DNA of 14,099 bases from an uncultured Brevinema sp. (lineage in GTDB: Bacteria > Spirochaetota > Brevinematia > Brevinematales > Brevinemataceae), in NCBI GenBank assembly GCA_947036575.1, contig CAMQSH010000036.1, positions 1 through 14,099 on the forward strand. Direction: 5' to 3'. Of the stretch, positions 7,163-14,099 are shown piece by piece (position 1 is the stretch's first letter; each line of letters begins with the position of its first letter). The notes beneath the pieces are model-generated. The model ran no database searches and was not told the origin of the DNA. It worked only from the letters and a program-made list of their open reading frames with translations. The position numbers and the translations under genes are program-made.

Positions 7163-9091
7163 ATGAAATTTTATGCACTACTATTTGTTATTTTTCTTAC
7201 AAACATCCAACTTTTTTCTGTTACCTCTTTAGATACTTTATCTATTAAGGGTGATATTAAGTTTCTTGATAATACTGTTCAAGGAAATTTTGCCTATACT
7301 ATCAAAAATAATGAAGTAGTTACTAAAGAAGAGTGGATTTTTCTTATCCATCCTTCTATCAACATCTCTTCTGTAAGCCAAAATAATGTTCAAGCAAAAG
7401 TTGCCATTCAACAAGGTGTGAATTATCGTATTCTTACAGTTACATTACCTCAAGAAATACCTGCAAATGGACGAACCTCTGTCTTAGTAAATTTTTCTAT
7501 CCCTGAACAAAATAATAATCCACGTATGCTTGTTCAATCTAATTTTGTATTTCTTGATGCTAGACAGTTTTGGTTTCCTTACCCCCTGAGAGACAATCAA
7601 GCTGATTTTGAGATTACTGTCACTACTCCTCAAAATCTTACCAGTATTATGGGTGGAAAATTAAATCAAAATACTATTATTGTAGATAAAAGATTAAGTA
7701 CTTGGGAAAATGAACTAAAAGATTTATCACCAAGTGCTAGTTTAATTATTATGGATACACCTAAACAAAATAAAGATTCTATCTATTTATATAGTTCTAA
7801 TAATAAGGTTTTTTCTATCATCGACAAACAATTTTCTCCTTTATGGGATCAATTGAAAAAAAAGCATAGGGTTTTTCCTCTCAGTGAAATTCATATTATA
7901 CCTCTAGCAATTAGTATTCCTAATCATATAGATAAGGACGTTGAAGGAGAATTTTTAGGTAATATATTCTTATTAAACACTCCTATTATTGATCTTATCA
8001 ATAATAATACCAATGATCAAACTCTATGGACAAAACCATCAGAACAACTTGTTGAAACACTAATTCATGAATTATATCATAGTTTTTTTCCTGGTATTGT
8101 TCAACATGATAGAAAGGATTCTTTATTTATAGAAAGCTTGGTACAATATCTCACTTGGGATCTAATTAATACTTCTTCGCCTATATGGGGTGATAAAATT
8201 AGCAGAAGGACTAGGTATTATATCCAAAACATCTATAGGAAACAACAATTGAATTATTTATGGGATTATCTCCAAGATAGCTCTTTATTATTTGGTTTTA
8301 CACACAAGGTTGAATTAGATGGGATTACTTTAGCAGATACTTTGGTAGAGAAATATAAATCTATAGAATATACAAAGCTGGATGTTTATGAAACAATATA
8401 CCAACATGGTATTAAACAAGAAATGATGAAACTGACTAATGAAACAATAATAGTTGATTATACGACTAATTTATTTGAAAACCCTATTGCATCAACACCA
8501 AAAAAATTATTTAATAGTTCTATTAAAGCTATTAAAACAAATTTTAATGTGTTTGTAACAAATACTACTTTCTTTAAAAGACAAAAAATCATTGCTATTC
8601 CCGTGAATGCAAGCTTTTTATCTATTGCCCATAATTATCCTTTTGAATGGTTTGGTCAACTAAAATGGGTAGAAAATAACAATACAAATATTCTTGATAT
8701 TAAAATTCCAAAAAATACTATTTGGGAAACAAATCTTATAGGAGATATAAACTATATTCAAACAAAATCTCCTCTAGATATTATAGAAAATAGGCTTTAT
8801 GACAATATTATTTCAGATAATGATGTTGGGAAGAAAATCATTTATCTATTAAATACTTCAAAAACAATAGAAGGCTTAAATATTTCTATTTCATCTAAAG
8901 CTCAGGTACAATTAACATCTTTAATAAATAATAAACAAATATTACAATGGGATTCTAGTTTTTATAGTGATCATGATAAAATTCTTATTAACGCTTTTAT
9001 CCTTAATAAGAACCAAAAAAACTCTTATATAACTATACCTGTTAATATTGATAAAGATGTATATATTATTGATACTTTTATTACTAATTAA
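7163..9091 (+). CDS. Secreted M1-like zinc metallopeptidase (gluzincin)
   Basis: 642 residues. A signal peptide (about 1-19, FYALLFVIFLTNIQLFS) and no further membrane span predict a periplasmic or surface location. Residues about 25-200 are beta-rich, like the N-terminal saddle of M1 enzymes (for example the FVFLDARQFWFPYPLRD segment). The zinc site is HELYH at 302-306 with Glu324 in LFIESLVQYL, matching the M1 pattern WxxEGxAxY. Spacing from the second His to the Glu is 17 residues, one less than the 18 typical of M1. The GxMEN exopeptidase motif expected upstream is not found, so it may be an endopeptidase or a divergent member. The C-terminal 200 residues are Asn/Ile-rich and unassigned. 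The ATG has AGGAGGGG four to six bases upstream, overlapping the end of the ParB-like gene. Last gene of its operon, ending at the 9092-9153 palindrome. Confidence 0.82.
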   Translation: MKFYALLFVIFLTNIQLFSVTSLDTLSIKGDIKFLDNTVQGNFAYTIKNNEVVTKEEWIFLIHPSINISSVSQNNVQAKVAIQQGVNYRILTVTLPQEIPANGRTSVLVNFSIPEQNNNPRMLVQSNFVFLDARQFWFPYPLRDNQADFEITVTTPQNLTSIMGGKLNQNTIIVDKRLSTWENELKDLSPSASLIIMDTPKQNKDSIYLYSSNNKVFSIIDKQFSPLWDQLKKKHRVFPLSEIHIIPLAISIPNHIDKDVEGEFLGNIFLLNTPIIDLINNNTNDQTLWTKPSEQLVETLIHELYHSFFPGIVQHDRKDSLFIESLVQYLTWDLINTSSPIWGDKISRRTRYYIQNIYRKQQLNYLWDYLQDSSLLFGFTHKVELDGITLADTLVEKYKSIEYTKLDVYETIYQHGIKQEMMKLTNETIIVDYTTNLFENPIASTPKKLFNSSIKAIKTNFNVFVTNTTFFKRQKIIAIPVNASFLSIAHNYPFEWFGQLKWVENNNTNILDIKIPKNTIWETNLIGDINYIQTKSPLDIIENRLYDNIISDNDVGKKIIYLLNTSKTIEGLNISISSKAQVQLTSLINNKQILQWDSSFYSDHDKILINAFILNKNQKNSYITIPVNIDKDVYIIDTFITN

Positions 9092-9153
9092 TTAATTCAC
9101 TAACAAATAAAAACCCCCTAAAATTAGGGGGTTTTTATTTGTTAGTGAATTAA
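9092..9153. terminator. Bidirectional terminator: 30-bp perfect inverted repeat
   Basis: Bases 9092-9121 and 9124-9153 are exact reverse complements around two bases. The core is CCCCC/GGGGG flanked by A5 on the left and T5 on the right, so each strand reads as a GC stem followed by TTTTTATTTGTT, a classic intrinsic terminator in both directions. It begins right after the peptidase stop codon (9089-9091) and ends 8 bases before the flaA stop (9162), so it serves two convergent genes. The symmetry extends 19 bp beyond what a terminator core needs. Confidence 0.93.
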
Positions 9154-9161
9154 AATTCTTA

Positions 9162-10190
9162 TTAAGCAGCAGCATCAGCAGCAGCATCGTCAGCAACAGC
9201 ATTACCAGCAGCTGCATCATCAGTTTCTGCATCAGTAGCAGCTTTTAGTTTTTCAACTTTTCTTTGTAGAAGAATTTCTTCTGCTAATATTTTTGACATA
9301 ACAAGTTTTGATTGTATTGCATCAGTAGCAAGTATTTGCCAAATAGCTTCATCATCAATATCTTGATCGTCACGATCAACAGCTAAATCAAAATTAAGTG
9401 TGACATCTCTTACATATCCAATAAAATTAGGATCTGTGATTCCTCCAGGCTTATAAAAAGCTAAAGAATCAAAACGAATGTATGGAAGAGAGAATGGATA
9501 TAAAGGATTTTTTGTAGCAACCCAATCTCTAGGATTATCTGAATATTCTTGATTATTCCAAGCAACTTGTCTCCAACCTTCATGGAAAATAGAACCAAAT
9601 CCAAATTCTAATAATTCTTCTTTTTCATTTAGAACTCTAACACCATAAGTATAATCATAATTAAGTCCATAAACCCATGAACGAACATTTTTAATTTGTC
9701 CAACATTAGCAATCATACCAATAGCTAAACCTGCATCCTCATTGTTTTCATTTTGGGAAACAAATTGTCCATTCATATAAGTATGAGCAAAATAGTAAGG
9801 TTTTCTAACAAAAGCCCAGAAAGGATTTTCCCATGGGTTGAATTGGAGACGTACACCTAATACATTACCATGTTGTTGACTTGGTGAATTTTTAAGAAGA
9901 GAATTTTTATTATTCTCTTTAGTATCAGAAGAAGGATTTAACACAACTTTCCAATTTTCTAAATCCCAATCACCTGCTTCAAAAGCAAAGTCAGGCCAAC
10001 CAAAATTACGTATATCTAATTCTGGATTTTCAGCAATAAATTGCTGATAAATTTCTTGATCTCTCCCCATAACCTGTTCAATATTTTCATTGTAGGTTGT
10101 GAAGTCAATCAAAAGACGCTCAACAGCGCTAAGTGGTGTTACTACACCAAAGATTAACATTAAAGATGCAATCACTATTCCTTGTCTCAT
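9162..10190 (-). CDS. flaA: FlaA flagellar filament outer-layer (sheath) protein
   Basis: Spirochaete FlaA proteins coat the FlaB core of the periplasmic flagellar filament and affect its stiffness and shape. The 342-residue protein has a signal peptide (about 1-22, cleavage after PLSA), consistent with FlaA being exported through Sec rather than the flagellar channel. Family-typical stretches include FGWPDFAFEAGDWDLENWKVV, WENPFWAFVRKPYYF, then VRSWVYGLNYDYTYGVRVL and GWRQVAWNN. The C-terminus (317-342) is an almost pure Ala/Asp tail, encoded by imperfect GCAGCAGCATC-like repeats (plus-strand text 9162-9240), which is unusual. The ATG has AAGGAG/GAGG four to eight bases upstream. It is monocistronic: a 177-base leader region separates it from the upstream operon and the 9092-9153 terminator follows. 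Confidence 0.9.
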   Translation of the reverse strand: MRQGIVIASLMLIFGVVTPLSAVERLLIDFTTYNENIEQVMGRDQEIYQQFIAENPELDIRNFGWPDFAFEAGDWDLENWKVVLNPSSDTKENNKNSLLKNSPSQQHGNVLGVRLQFNPWENPFWAFVRKPYYFAHTYMNGQFVSQNENNEDAGLAIGMIANVGQIKNVRSWVYGLNYDYTYGVRVLNEKEELLEFGFGSIFHEGWRQVAWNNQEYSDNPRDWVATKNPLYPFSLPYIRFDSLAFYKPGGITDPNFIGYVRDVTLNFDLAVDRDDQDIDDEAIWQILATDAIQSKLVMSKILAEEILLQRKVEKLKAATDAETDDAAAGNAVADDAAADAAA

Positions 10191-10367
10191 AGGTCCTCTC
10201 CTTAGGAAATTTTAAATTTTGTTTTTACCTTGATTTTATAAAGCAAATAAAACTGCTTATATAAGTGTCCTATTTTTTTTGTTTATTGTCAAGTAAATAC
10301 TTCAATTCTTACTAATATTTTTTCGGAATCTACCGATAGAAAAGTTTAACGTTTTTATATCTTTTTT
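10191..10367 (-). promoter_or_regulatory. flaA upstream region with candidate promoter
   Basis: AT-rich, no gene. On the minus strand a perfect -35, TTGACA, lies at 10292-10287. With a 17-base spacer the -10 would be GACACT (10269-10264), which is weak; TATATA and TATAAA elements nearer the gene are at poor spacing or lack a good -35. No sigma-28 (TAAA-N15-GCCGATAA) match was seen, which fits reports that spirochaete flaA genes are sigma-70 controlled. No clear terminator is visible after the GerMN gene ending at 10368, so some read-through into flaA is possible. Confidence 0.4.
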
Positions 10368-10907
10368 TTAATTTATTTTATTTAGCTCTATTCCATCCCC
10401 TAAACTCTTATTCTGCCAAGCAACAACAAGCTCAGATCCTTCTACTAAAAAGTAAACTTTATCTATAGAAAAATTCTTTTTCAATGATTTTAATAAAACT
10501 TCTATATCTTTATCAACATCTTTTTGTTCTAATGCTCTATAAAAATAAGAATTCCAATTTAATATTAATGTTTTTTCATCTTTATCATGGCTTGCCGAAA
10601 TTAGCCTTGTTTCATAAGTAAAAGGAATTTTAGTCTTATAGTTTTGAGATCCTGCTAAATAAGTCCTCAAAAAAGACTGTATATTACTTTCTACACTAAC
10701 AGTACGTATCTTGATTCGCTCAGAATAAATAGCACCTTTATCTTTGTTTATATAATATACCGTTTTTGTTTCAAAAAGATATTTGCCCCAACAGAGCATA
10801 ATAAATACCAATCCTATTAAACTTCCTTTAAGAATAATTTTTATATGTTTTTTTATAAACTCTAATATTAGATTTTTATATTTTTTTATATATTCTTTAT
10901 TTATCAT
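10368..10907 (-). CDS. Membrane-anchored GerMN-domain protein
   Basis: 179 residues: a basic N-terminus, one transmembrane segment at about 23-42 (ILKGSLIGLVFIMLCWGKYLF), then a single GerMN domain outside the membrane. The domain shows the pattern YYINKDKGAIYSERIKI, a helix SNIQSFLRTYLAG, PFTYETRLISASHDKDEKTLILNW and a closing IDKVYFLVEGSEL. GerMN domains occur in sporulation/germination GerM and in many Gram-negative lipoproteins; they are thought to bind peptidoglycan or associate with wall enzymes, but the biochemistry is poorly known. Its ATG overlaps the TGA of the amidase gene (ATGA), with AAGGA eight bases upstream, so the two proteins are probably made together and may act together on peptidoglycan. 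Last gene of the gatB operon. Confidence 0.78.
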   Translation of the reverse strand: MINKEYIKKYKNLILEFIKKHIKIILKGSLIGLVFIMLCWGKYLFETKTVYYINKDKGAIYSERIKIRTVSVESNIQSFLRTYLAGSQNYKTKIPFTYETRLISASHDKDEKTLILNWNSYFYRALEQKDVDKDIEVLLKSLKKNFSIDKVYFLVEGSELVVAWQNKSLGDGIELNKIN

Positions 10908-11935
10908 TTTGTAAATCCTTCTGTTTTGTTATATTCTTGTATATAACGTGACACCCCAGAAAAAATCCCTATAGCTAAATTGTTTTGATGTTCTTCATTC
11001 TTAAGATCTTTCGCTTCTAATGAATTAGACATATAACCAACTTCTACTAATATAGAAGGAACAGTATTATACTTCAATACAAAAAAATTAGCTTGTTTTA
11101 AGCCCCTTCCGTATACTTTACTATATTTTAATGTATCATCATACACATATTTTGCTAACCATTCTGATTGCGTTCTTGTACTATCTCTTATGAGATCTGC
11201 TAATATAGAATAAACATTATCTGTATTAGCAATATCTTCGGGAGTAAATCCAGCATTTTCAATTCTTTCTGTCGCTAATGCCTCTGAGTCACTAGCACGA
11301 TCTGATAAAGTATAAATTTCAAAACCAGCAACTTTAGGATTGTAAGCTATATTACCATGAATACTGATAAATAAAACGTTTTTACGAACTGACCAACGTG
11401 CTGTTTTAGAAACTCTATCTTCTAAAGATACAAAAGAATCGTTTTTTCTTGTCACATATATTTTTATTTTTTTATTTTTTTTTCTAAACAAAGTGTGTAG
11501 TTTTTTGACAAGTGTCAACGCTAATCTTTTTTCTTCAATACCATTCCCTAATCCCCCAGGATCCTTACCACCATGCCCTGCATCTAAAACAATAGCATCA
11601 ATGGGCACAAAAGTATGTGTTGGACTGATAAATTCATTATCATCTTCAACTATTTCTTCTTTTTTTTCAGCTTCGGCTTTAGCTCTATTTTGTCTTACTT
11701 CTTCATTTCGTTGTTCTTTTGATTGAACAAAGTCTAATGCCTGTTGTTTCCTTTGCTCTTCTAAATCATCGGATGTTGTTTGAATAACTTGTTTTTGAGA
11801 AACATCTTGATTTAAAGTGTTTGTTTTTATATATTTTTTTGGATCAATAAAACTTTCTTTTGCACTATTAGTATAAGTTTGATAGGGAAACAAGATCAGT
11901 ATACCCAGAAAAAACAAAATATGTTTTTTATTCAT
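10904..11935 (-). CDS. N-acetylmuramoyl-L-alanine amidase (Amidase_3, AmiC-like)
   Basis: Zinc amidase that cuts the bond between N-acetylmuramic acid and L-alanine in peptidoglycan. The 343-residue protein has a signal peptide (about 1-22), a charged, coiled-coil-like linker at about 56-98 rich in Glu/Lys/Arg, and an Amidase_3 domain from about 112 to 332. Zinc and catalytic residues are visible: His121 in LDAGHGGKDPG, Glu135 in GIEEKRLAL, His193 in SIHGN (usually SIHAN) and Glu298 in ILVEVGYMSN. The domain is complete and should be active in periplasmic wall remodelling or daughter-cell separation. The ATG at 11935-11933 lies inside coaX, overlapping it by 8 bases, with AGGATAT upstream as a ribosome site; the stop overlaps the GerMN start. 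There is no AMIN domain, so localisation may depend on the linker or on the GerMN partner. Confidence 0.92.
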   Translation of the reverse strand: MNKKHILFFLGILILFPYQTYTNSAKESFIDPKKYIKTNTLNQDVSQKQVIQTTSDDLEEQRKQQALDFVQSKEQRNEEVRQNRAKAEAEKKEEIVEDDNEFISPTHTFVPIDAIVLDAGHGGKDPGGLGNGIEEKRLALTLVKKLHTLFRKKNKKIKIYVTRKNDSFVSLEDRVSKTARWSVRKNVLFISIHGNIAYNPKVAGFEIYTLSDRASDSEALATERIENAGFTPEDIANTDNVYSILADLIRDSTRTQSEWLAKYVYDDTLKYSKVYGRGLKQANFFVLKYNTVPSILVEVGYMSNSLEAKDLKNEEHQNNLAIGIFSGVSRYIQEYNKTEGFTK

Positions 11936-12854
11936 GATTAATATCCTTTAAATCTAGTATTCTAGAATTTGGTGAATAAGCTTTATTAATTATTTTAATG
12001 TTTTTCAAATGTTTTTTATCAAATTTAGATTCTTTAATAGGATCATTTTTTTTAGGTATTAATGCCAAACCATAAGCAACTAAATTTTCTACTATATCAT
12101 GTTGTTTCCGTATATGAGAGCTAATACTATAAGATCTCCCTCCTGTCAAAACAACATTACAAGGATTTTTTAGAGAAGCTTCTTGAATCTGTTTTTTTGA
12201 CATCTCTTCAATTACTAAAGCTTGAGATAAAAACAAACCTGTATATAAAGAATGTGTTGTATTAGTATTCAACATTTTGTCAGATAAAGGTAAATCTGAT
12301 AATGGGGGTAAAGAGGTTGCTCTATCAAGTAATCCTTGATAAGAAACATCTATCCCTGGAAGTATTGATCCACTAAAAAAAACACCTGTACCCGTAATCA
12401 GATCTATCGTGGTAGCTGTACCTAGACAAACTACTGTTGTGTTTTTTTTAAATATTTTATGTGCAGCATAAGCCGCTAGTAAACGATCTGTTCCTACCAT
12501 TCCTGTTACAAATTCTCTATTAATAGGAATGTCAGATTCTAATATAACAGAATTATTTATAGGTAAGATAAGAAGATCTTCGTTAAATTCCTTGTTAATA
12601 TCAAATGATTCTTTTGTATCATAGCCTAGATATACTCTTAATGATAAAAAAGCTCTCCAACTAACACAAGATATCCTTAACTCAGCAATAAAAAACAAAG
12701 GATTTAGTGCATACATCTCATCAAAAAAAGAGTTCCACCTATCTGGCTCAAAAAATTCTGGAGTACTCCAATTTTTTTGAGTTACGATATTCAGTGTTTC
12801 ATCAATTAGTACAGCCTTTGTTCTTGTGTTTCCTACATCTATGGCAAAAATCAT
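11928..12854 (-). CDS. coaX: Type III pantothenate kinase, with C-terminal extension
   Basis: Phosphorylates pantothenate, the first step of CoA synthesis, in the cytoplasm. Motifs of the ASKHA-fold CoaX family are present: AIDVGNTRTK (4-13, phosphate loop), GTDRLLAAYAA (121-131, catalytic Asp123), LGTATTIDLI (144-153), PGIDVSYQGLLDRATSLP (166-183) and VLTGG (235-239). CoaX proteins usually have 250-260 residues. This one has 308, the extra part being a Lys/Asn/Asp-rich tail from about 268 with no recognised motif. Its start is 1 base after the gatB stop, and the nearest purine-rich site (AAGGA) is about 15 bases away inside gatB, so translation is probably coupled to gatB. Its end overlaps the amidase gene by 8 bases. 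Confidence 0.93.
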   Translation of the reverse strand: MIFAIDVGNTRTKAVLIDETLNIVTQKNWSTPEFFEPDRWNSFFDEMYALNPLFFIAELRISCVSWRAFLSLRVYLGYDTKESFDINKEFNEDLLILPINNSVILESDIPINREFVTGMVGTDRLLAAYAAHKIFKKNTTVVCLGTATTIDLITGTGVFFSGSILPGIDVSYQGLLDRATSLPPLSDLPLSDKMLNTNTTHSLYTGLFLSQALVIEEMSKKQIQEASLKNPCNVVLTGGRSYSISSHIRKQHDIVENLVAYGLALIPKKNDPIKESKFDKKHLKNIKIINKAYSPNSRILDLKDINHE

Positions 12855-12855
12855 T

Positions 12856-14099
12856 TTATTTTAATTTTTCCTTTAAAATAGTATTTGATAATTCTGGATT
12901 TGCCTGTCCATTAGTTGCTTTCATCAGTTGACCTACAAAGAAACCAAACAATTTATCTTTACCAGATTTAAATTGTTCTACCTGTCCAGGATTATCTGCT
13001 AAAATTTTATCAATAATAGCTTCTAATTCATCTGTATTACTAACTTGTTTAAGACCTTTTTCTTCTACTAATATTGTAGGAGCTTTGCTTGTAGCGACCA
13101 TGTCATCAAAAATATCTTTTGCAATTTTACCACTAATAACACCATCTTTGACTAAAGATAATAACTCTCCAGTATGTTGTGGGCTTACTTTTTTAGCAAA
13201 TTCTGTAGCTGTTAATTTGTGTTCATTCATTCTACTCATTACTTCTGTTAATACCCAGTTTAAAACTTTTTTAGCATCCTGAGTAGTGTGTACTAATATT
13301 TCTTCAAAATATAAAGCAACATCTTGGTCCTCTGTTAATACAATACATTCTTTTAGTGGGAGAGATAAAGTATTATGATAACGCATCCTTTTAGTAAATG
13401 GATGCTCTGGAAGCTGAGCTTCTAATTCTGTTACAAGATCTTGTGTGATTCTTACTGGTGGCAAATCTGGGTCTGGAAAATATCTATAATCCGCCGCTTC
13501 ACTTTTGGATCTCATACCCATAGTAATATTTTTATTAGCATCAAACAATCTTGTTTCTTGTACTACTGTTCCACCAGATTCTACTAGTGCTATTTGTCTT
13601 TCTATTTCGTAATCAATAGCTTTACGAACTCCATTAAAGGAATTTAAGTTTTTAACTTCTACTCTTGTTCCTAAAGGATCACCAATTTTTCTTATAGAAA
13701 TATTAGCATCACAACGTAAAGACCCTTCTTCTAAGTTTACATCACTAACATTAAGATATCTCATCATCGTACGTAATTCTCTAAGATAAAAATAAGCTTC
13801 TTCTGAGGTTCTCATATCTGGCTCAGAAACAATTTCAAGTAAAGGAGTTCCAGCTCTATTTAAATCAACTCGGCTGAAATTTTCGTTCTCACTATGGGTT
13901 AACTTACCAGCATCTTCTTCTAAATGTAGATGATGTACTTGAATATCTTTTTGAGTGCCATCACCTAAATGAATAGAAACCATACCACCAGTGACAATAG
14001 GGAAATCATTTTGTGTTATTTGGTAACCTTTAGGAAGATCAGGATAAAAATAATTTTTTCTATCAAATTGAGAAAATAAGTTTACTTTTGAATGCAATG
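12856..14099 (-). CDS. gatB: Aspartyl/glutamyl-tRNA amidotransferase subunit B, 5' end missing
   Basis: GatB is the kinase/transamidase subunit of GatCAB, which converts Glu-tRNA(Gln) and/or Asp-tRNA(Asn) to the amide. The 413 visible codons begin inside the protein: FDRKNYFYPDLPKGYQ lies about ten residues from the edge, whereas in full-length GatB (about 475-480 residues) it sits near position 75-80. About 65 residues are therefore beyond the right edge. A TTG at 14097 could be read as a start but is an internal Leu. Further signatures are HLHLEEDAGKL, SRVDLNRAGTPLLEIVSEPD, LEEGSLRCDANIS, VEVKNLNSFNGV and DYRYFPDPDLPP. The C-terminal third (from about 270) is the helical GatB/YqeY-like tRNA-binding part, ending normally. 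It is followed by coaX after 1 base. gatA and gatC are not in the window. Confidence 0.96.
   Translation of the reverse strand, partial: LHSKVNLFSQFDRKNYFYPDLPKGYQITQNDFPIVTGGMVSIHLGDGTQKDIQVHHLHLEEDAGKLTHSENENFSRVDLNRAGTPLLEIVSEPDMRTSEEAYFYLRELRTMMRYLNVSDVNLEEGSLRCDANISIRKIGDPLGTRVEVKNLNSFNGVRKAIDYEIERQIALVESGGTVVQETRLFDANKNITMGMRSKSEAADYRYFPDPDLPPVRITQDLVTELEAQLPEHPFTKRMRYHNTLSLPLKECIVLTEDQDVALYFEEILVHTTQDAKKVLNWVLTEVMSRMNEHKLTATEFAKKVSPQHTGELLSLVKDGVISGKIAKDIFDDMVATSKAPTILVEEKGLKQVSNTDELEAIIDKILADNPGQVEQFKSGKDKLFGFFVGQLMKATNGQANPELSNTILKEKLK

Noticed and set aside
7045..7248. Overlapping plus-strand frame, possibly the lost C-terminus of the ParB-like gene after a frameshift
   Set aside because: Its translation shows no ParB HTH or dimer-domain character; the in-frame stop is followed at once by a good ribosome site for the next gene.
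10321..10340. TCGG/CCGA hairpin after the GerMN gene
   Set aside because: A 4-bp stem followed by an A-run rather than a T-run on the minus strand.
11493..11726. Plus-strand open frame inside the amidase gene
   Set aside because: Antisense shadow of a gene with intact catalytic motifs; its Ser/Leu-rich composition is typical of reverse-frame noise.
14095..14097. TTG as the gatB start codon
   Set aside because: It is a Leu codon only about ten residues before FDRKNYFYPDLPK, which is deep inside GatB; the gene simply continues beyond the window.

Overview
The window reads as a low-GC (roughly 30% by eye) spirochaete chromosome. The strongest marker is flaA, encoding the outer-layer (sheath) protein of spirochaete periplasmic flagella. 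A CheW chemotaxis adaptor, an OmpL47-like Ig-repeat secreted protein and a GatB subunit fit the same picture. The genus cannot be fixed from sequence alone; a low-GC lineage such as Brevinematia or Brachyspira is plausible. No tRNA, rRNA, CRISPR array, insertion sequence or phage gene is visible, and no gene-free stretch exceeds 300 bases.

Layout. 1-1372 (minus): yebC followed 9 bases later by a purine nucleoside phosphorylase gene cut by the left edge. 1479-2747 (minus): a secreted Ig/OmpL47-like repeat protein with Thr/Glu-rich tails. 2802-3323 (minus): cheW, with a good sigma-70 promoter embedded in a perfect 12-bp inverted repeat. 3414-4853 (minus): a secreted protein of unknown function with a TTG start. 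4854-5022: a divergent promoter region. 5023-9091 (plus): a compact three-gene unit of a half-size ABC exporter (TTG start), a minimal ParB-like CTP-binding-fold protein with an amphipathic C-terminus, and a secreted gluzincin metallopeptidase related to family M1. A striking 30-bp perfect inverted repeat (9092-9153) separates it from convergent flaA (9162-10190, minus). 10368-14099 (minus): gatB (5' end missing), coaX, an N-acetylmuramoyl-L-alanine amidase and a GerMN-domain protein, all overlapping or 1 base apart.

How the genes relate. The right-hand operon combines tRNA amidation, CoA synthesis and cell-wall remodelling, a housekeeping mix. flaA and cheW are separate motility units with their own upstream regions. 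The least explained part is 3414-9091: a secreted protein transcribed away from an exporter / ParB-like / secreted-peptidase operon. No function for this set can be read from sequence, but the order, the tight spacing and the unusual ParB-like protein make it the best candidate for something undescribed. Several start codons were moved from the longest open frame (yebC, cheW, the 3414-4853 gene) using Shine-Dalgarno placement, promoter position and family N-termini.
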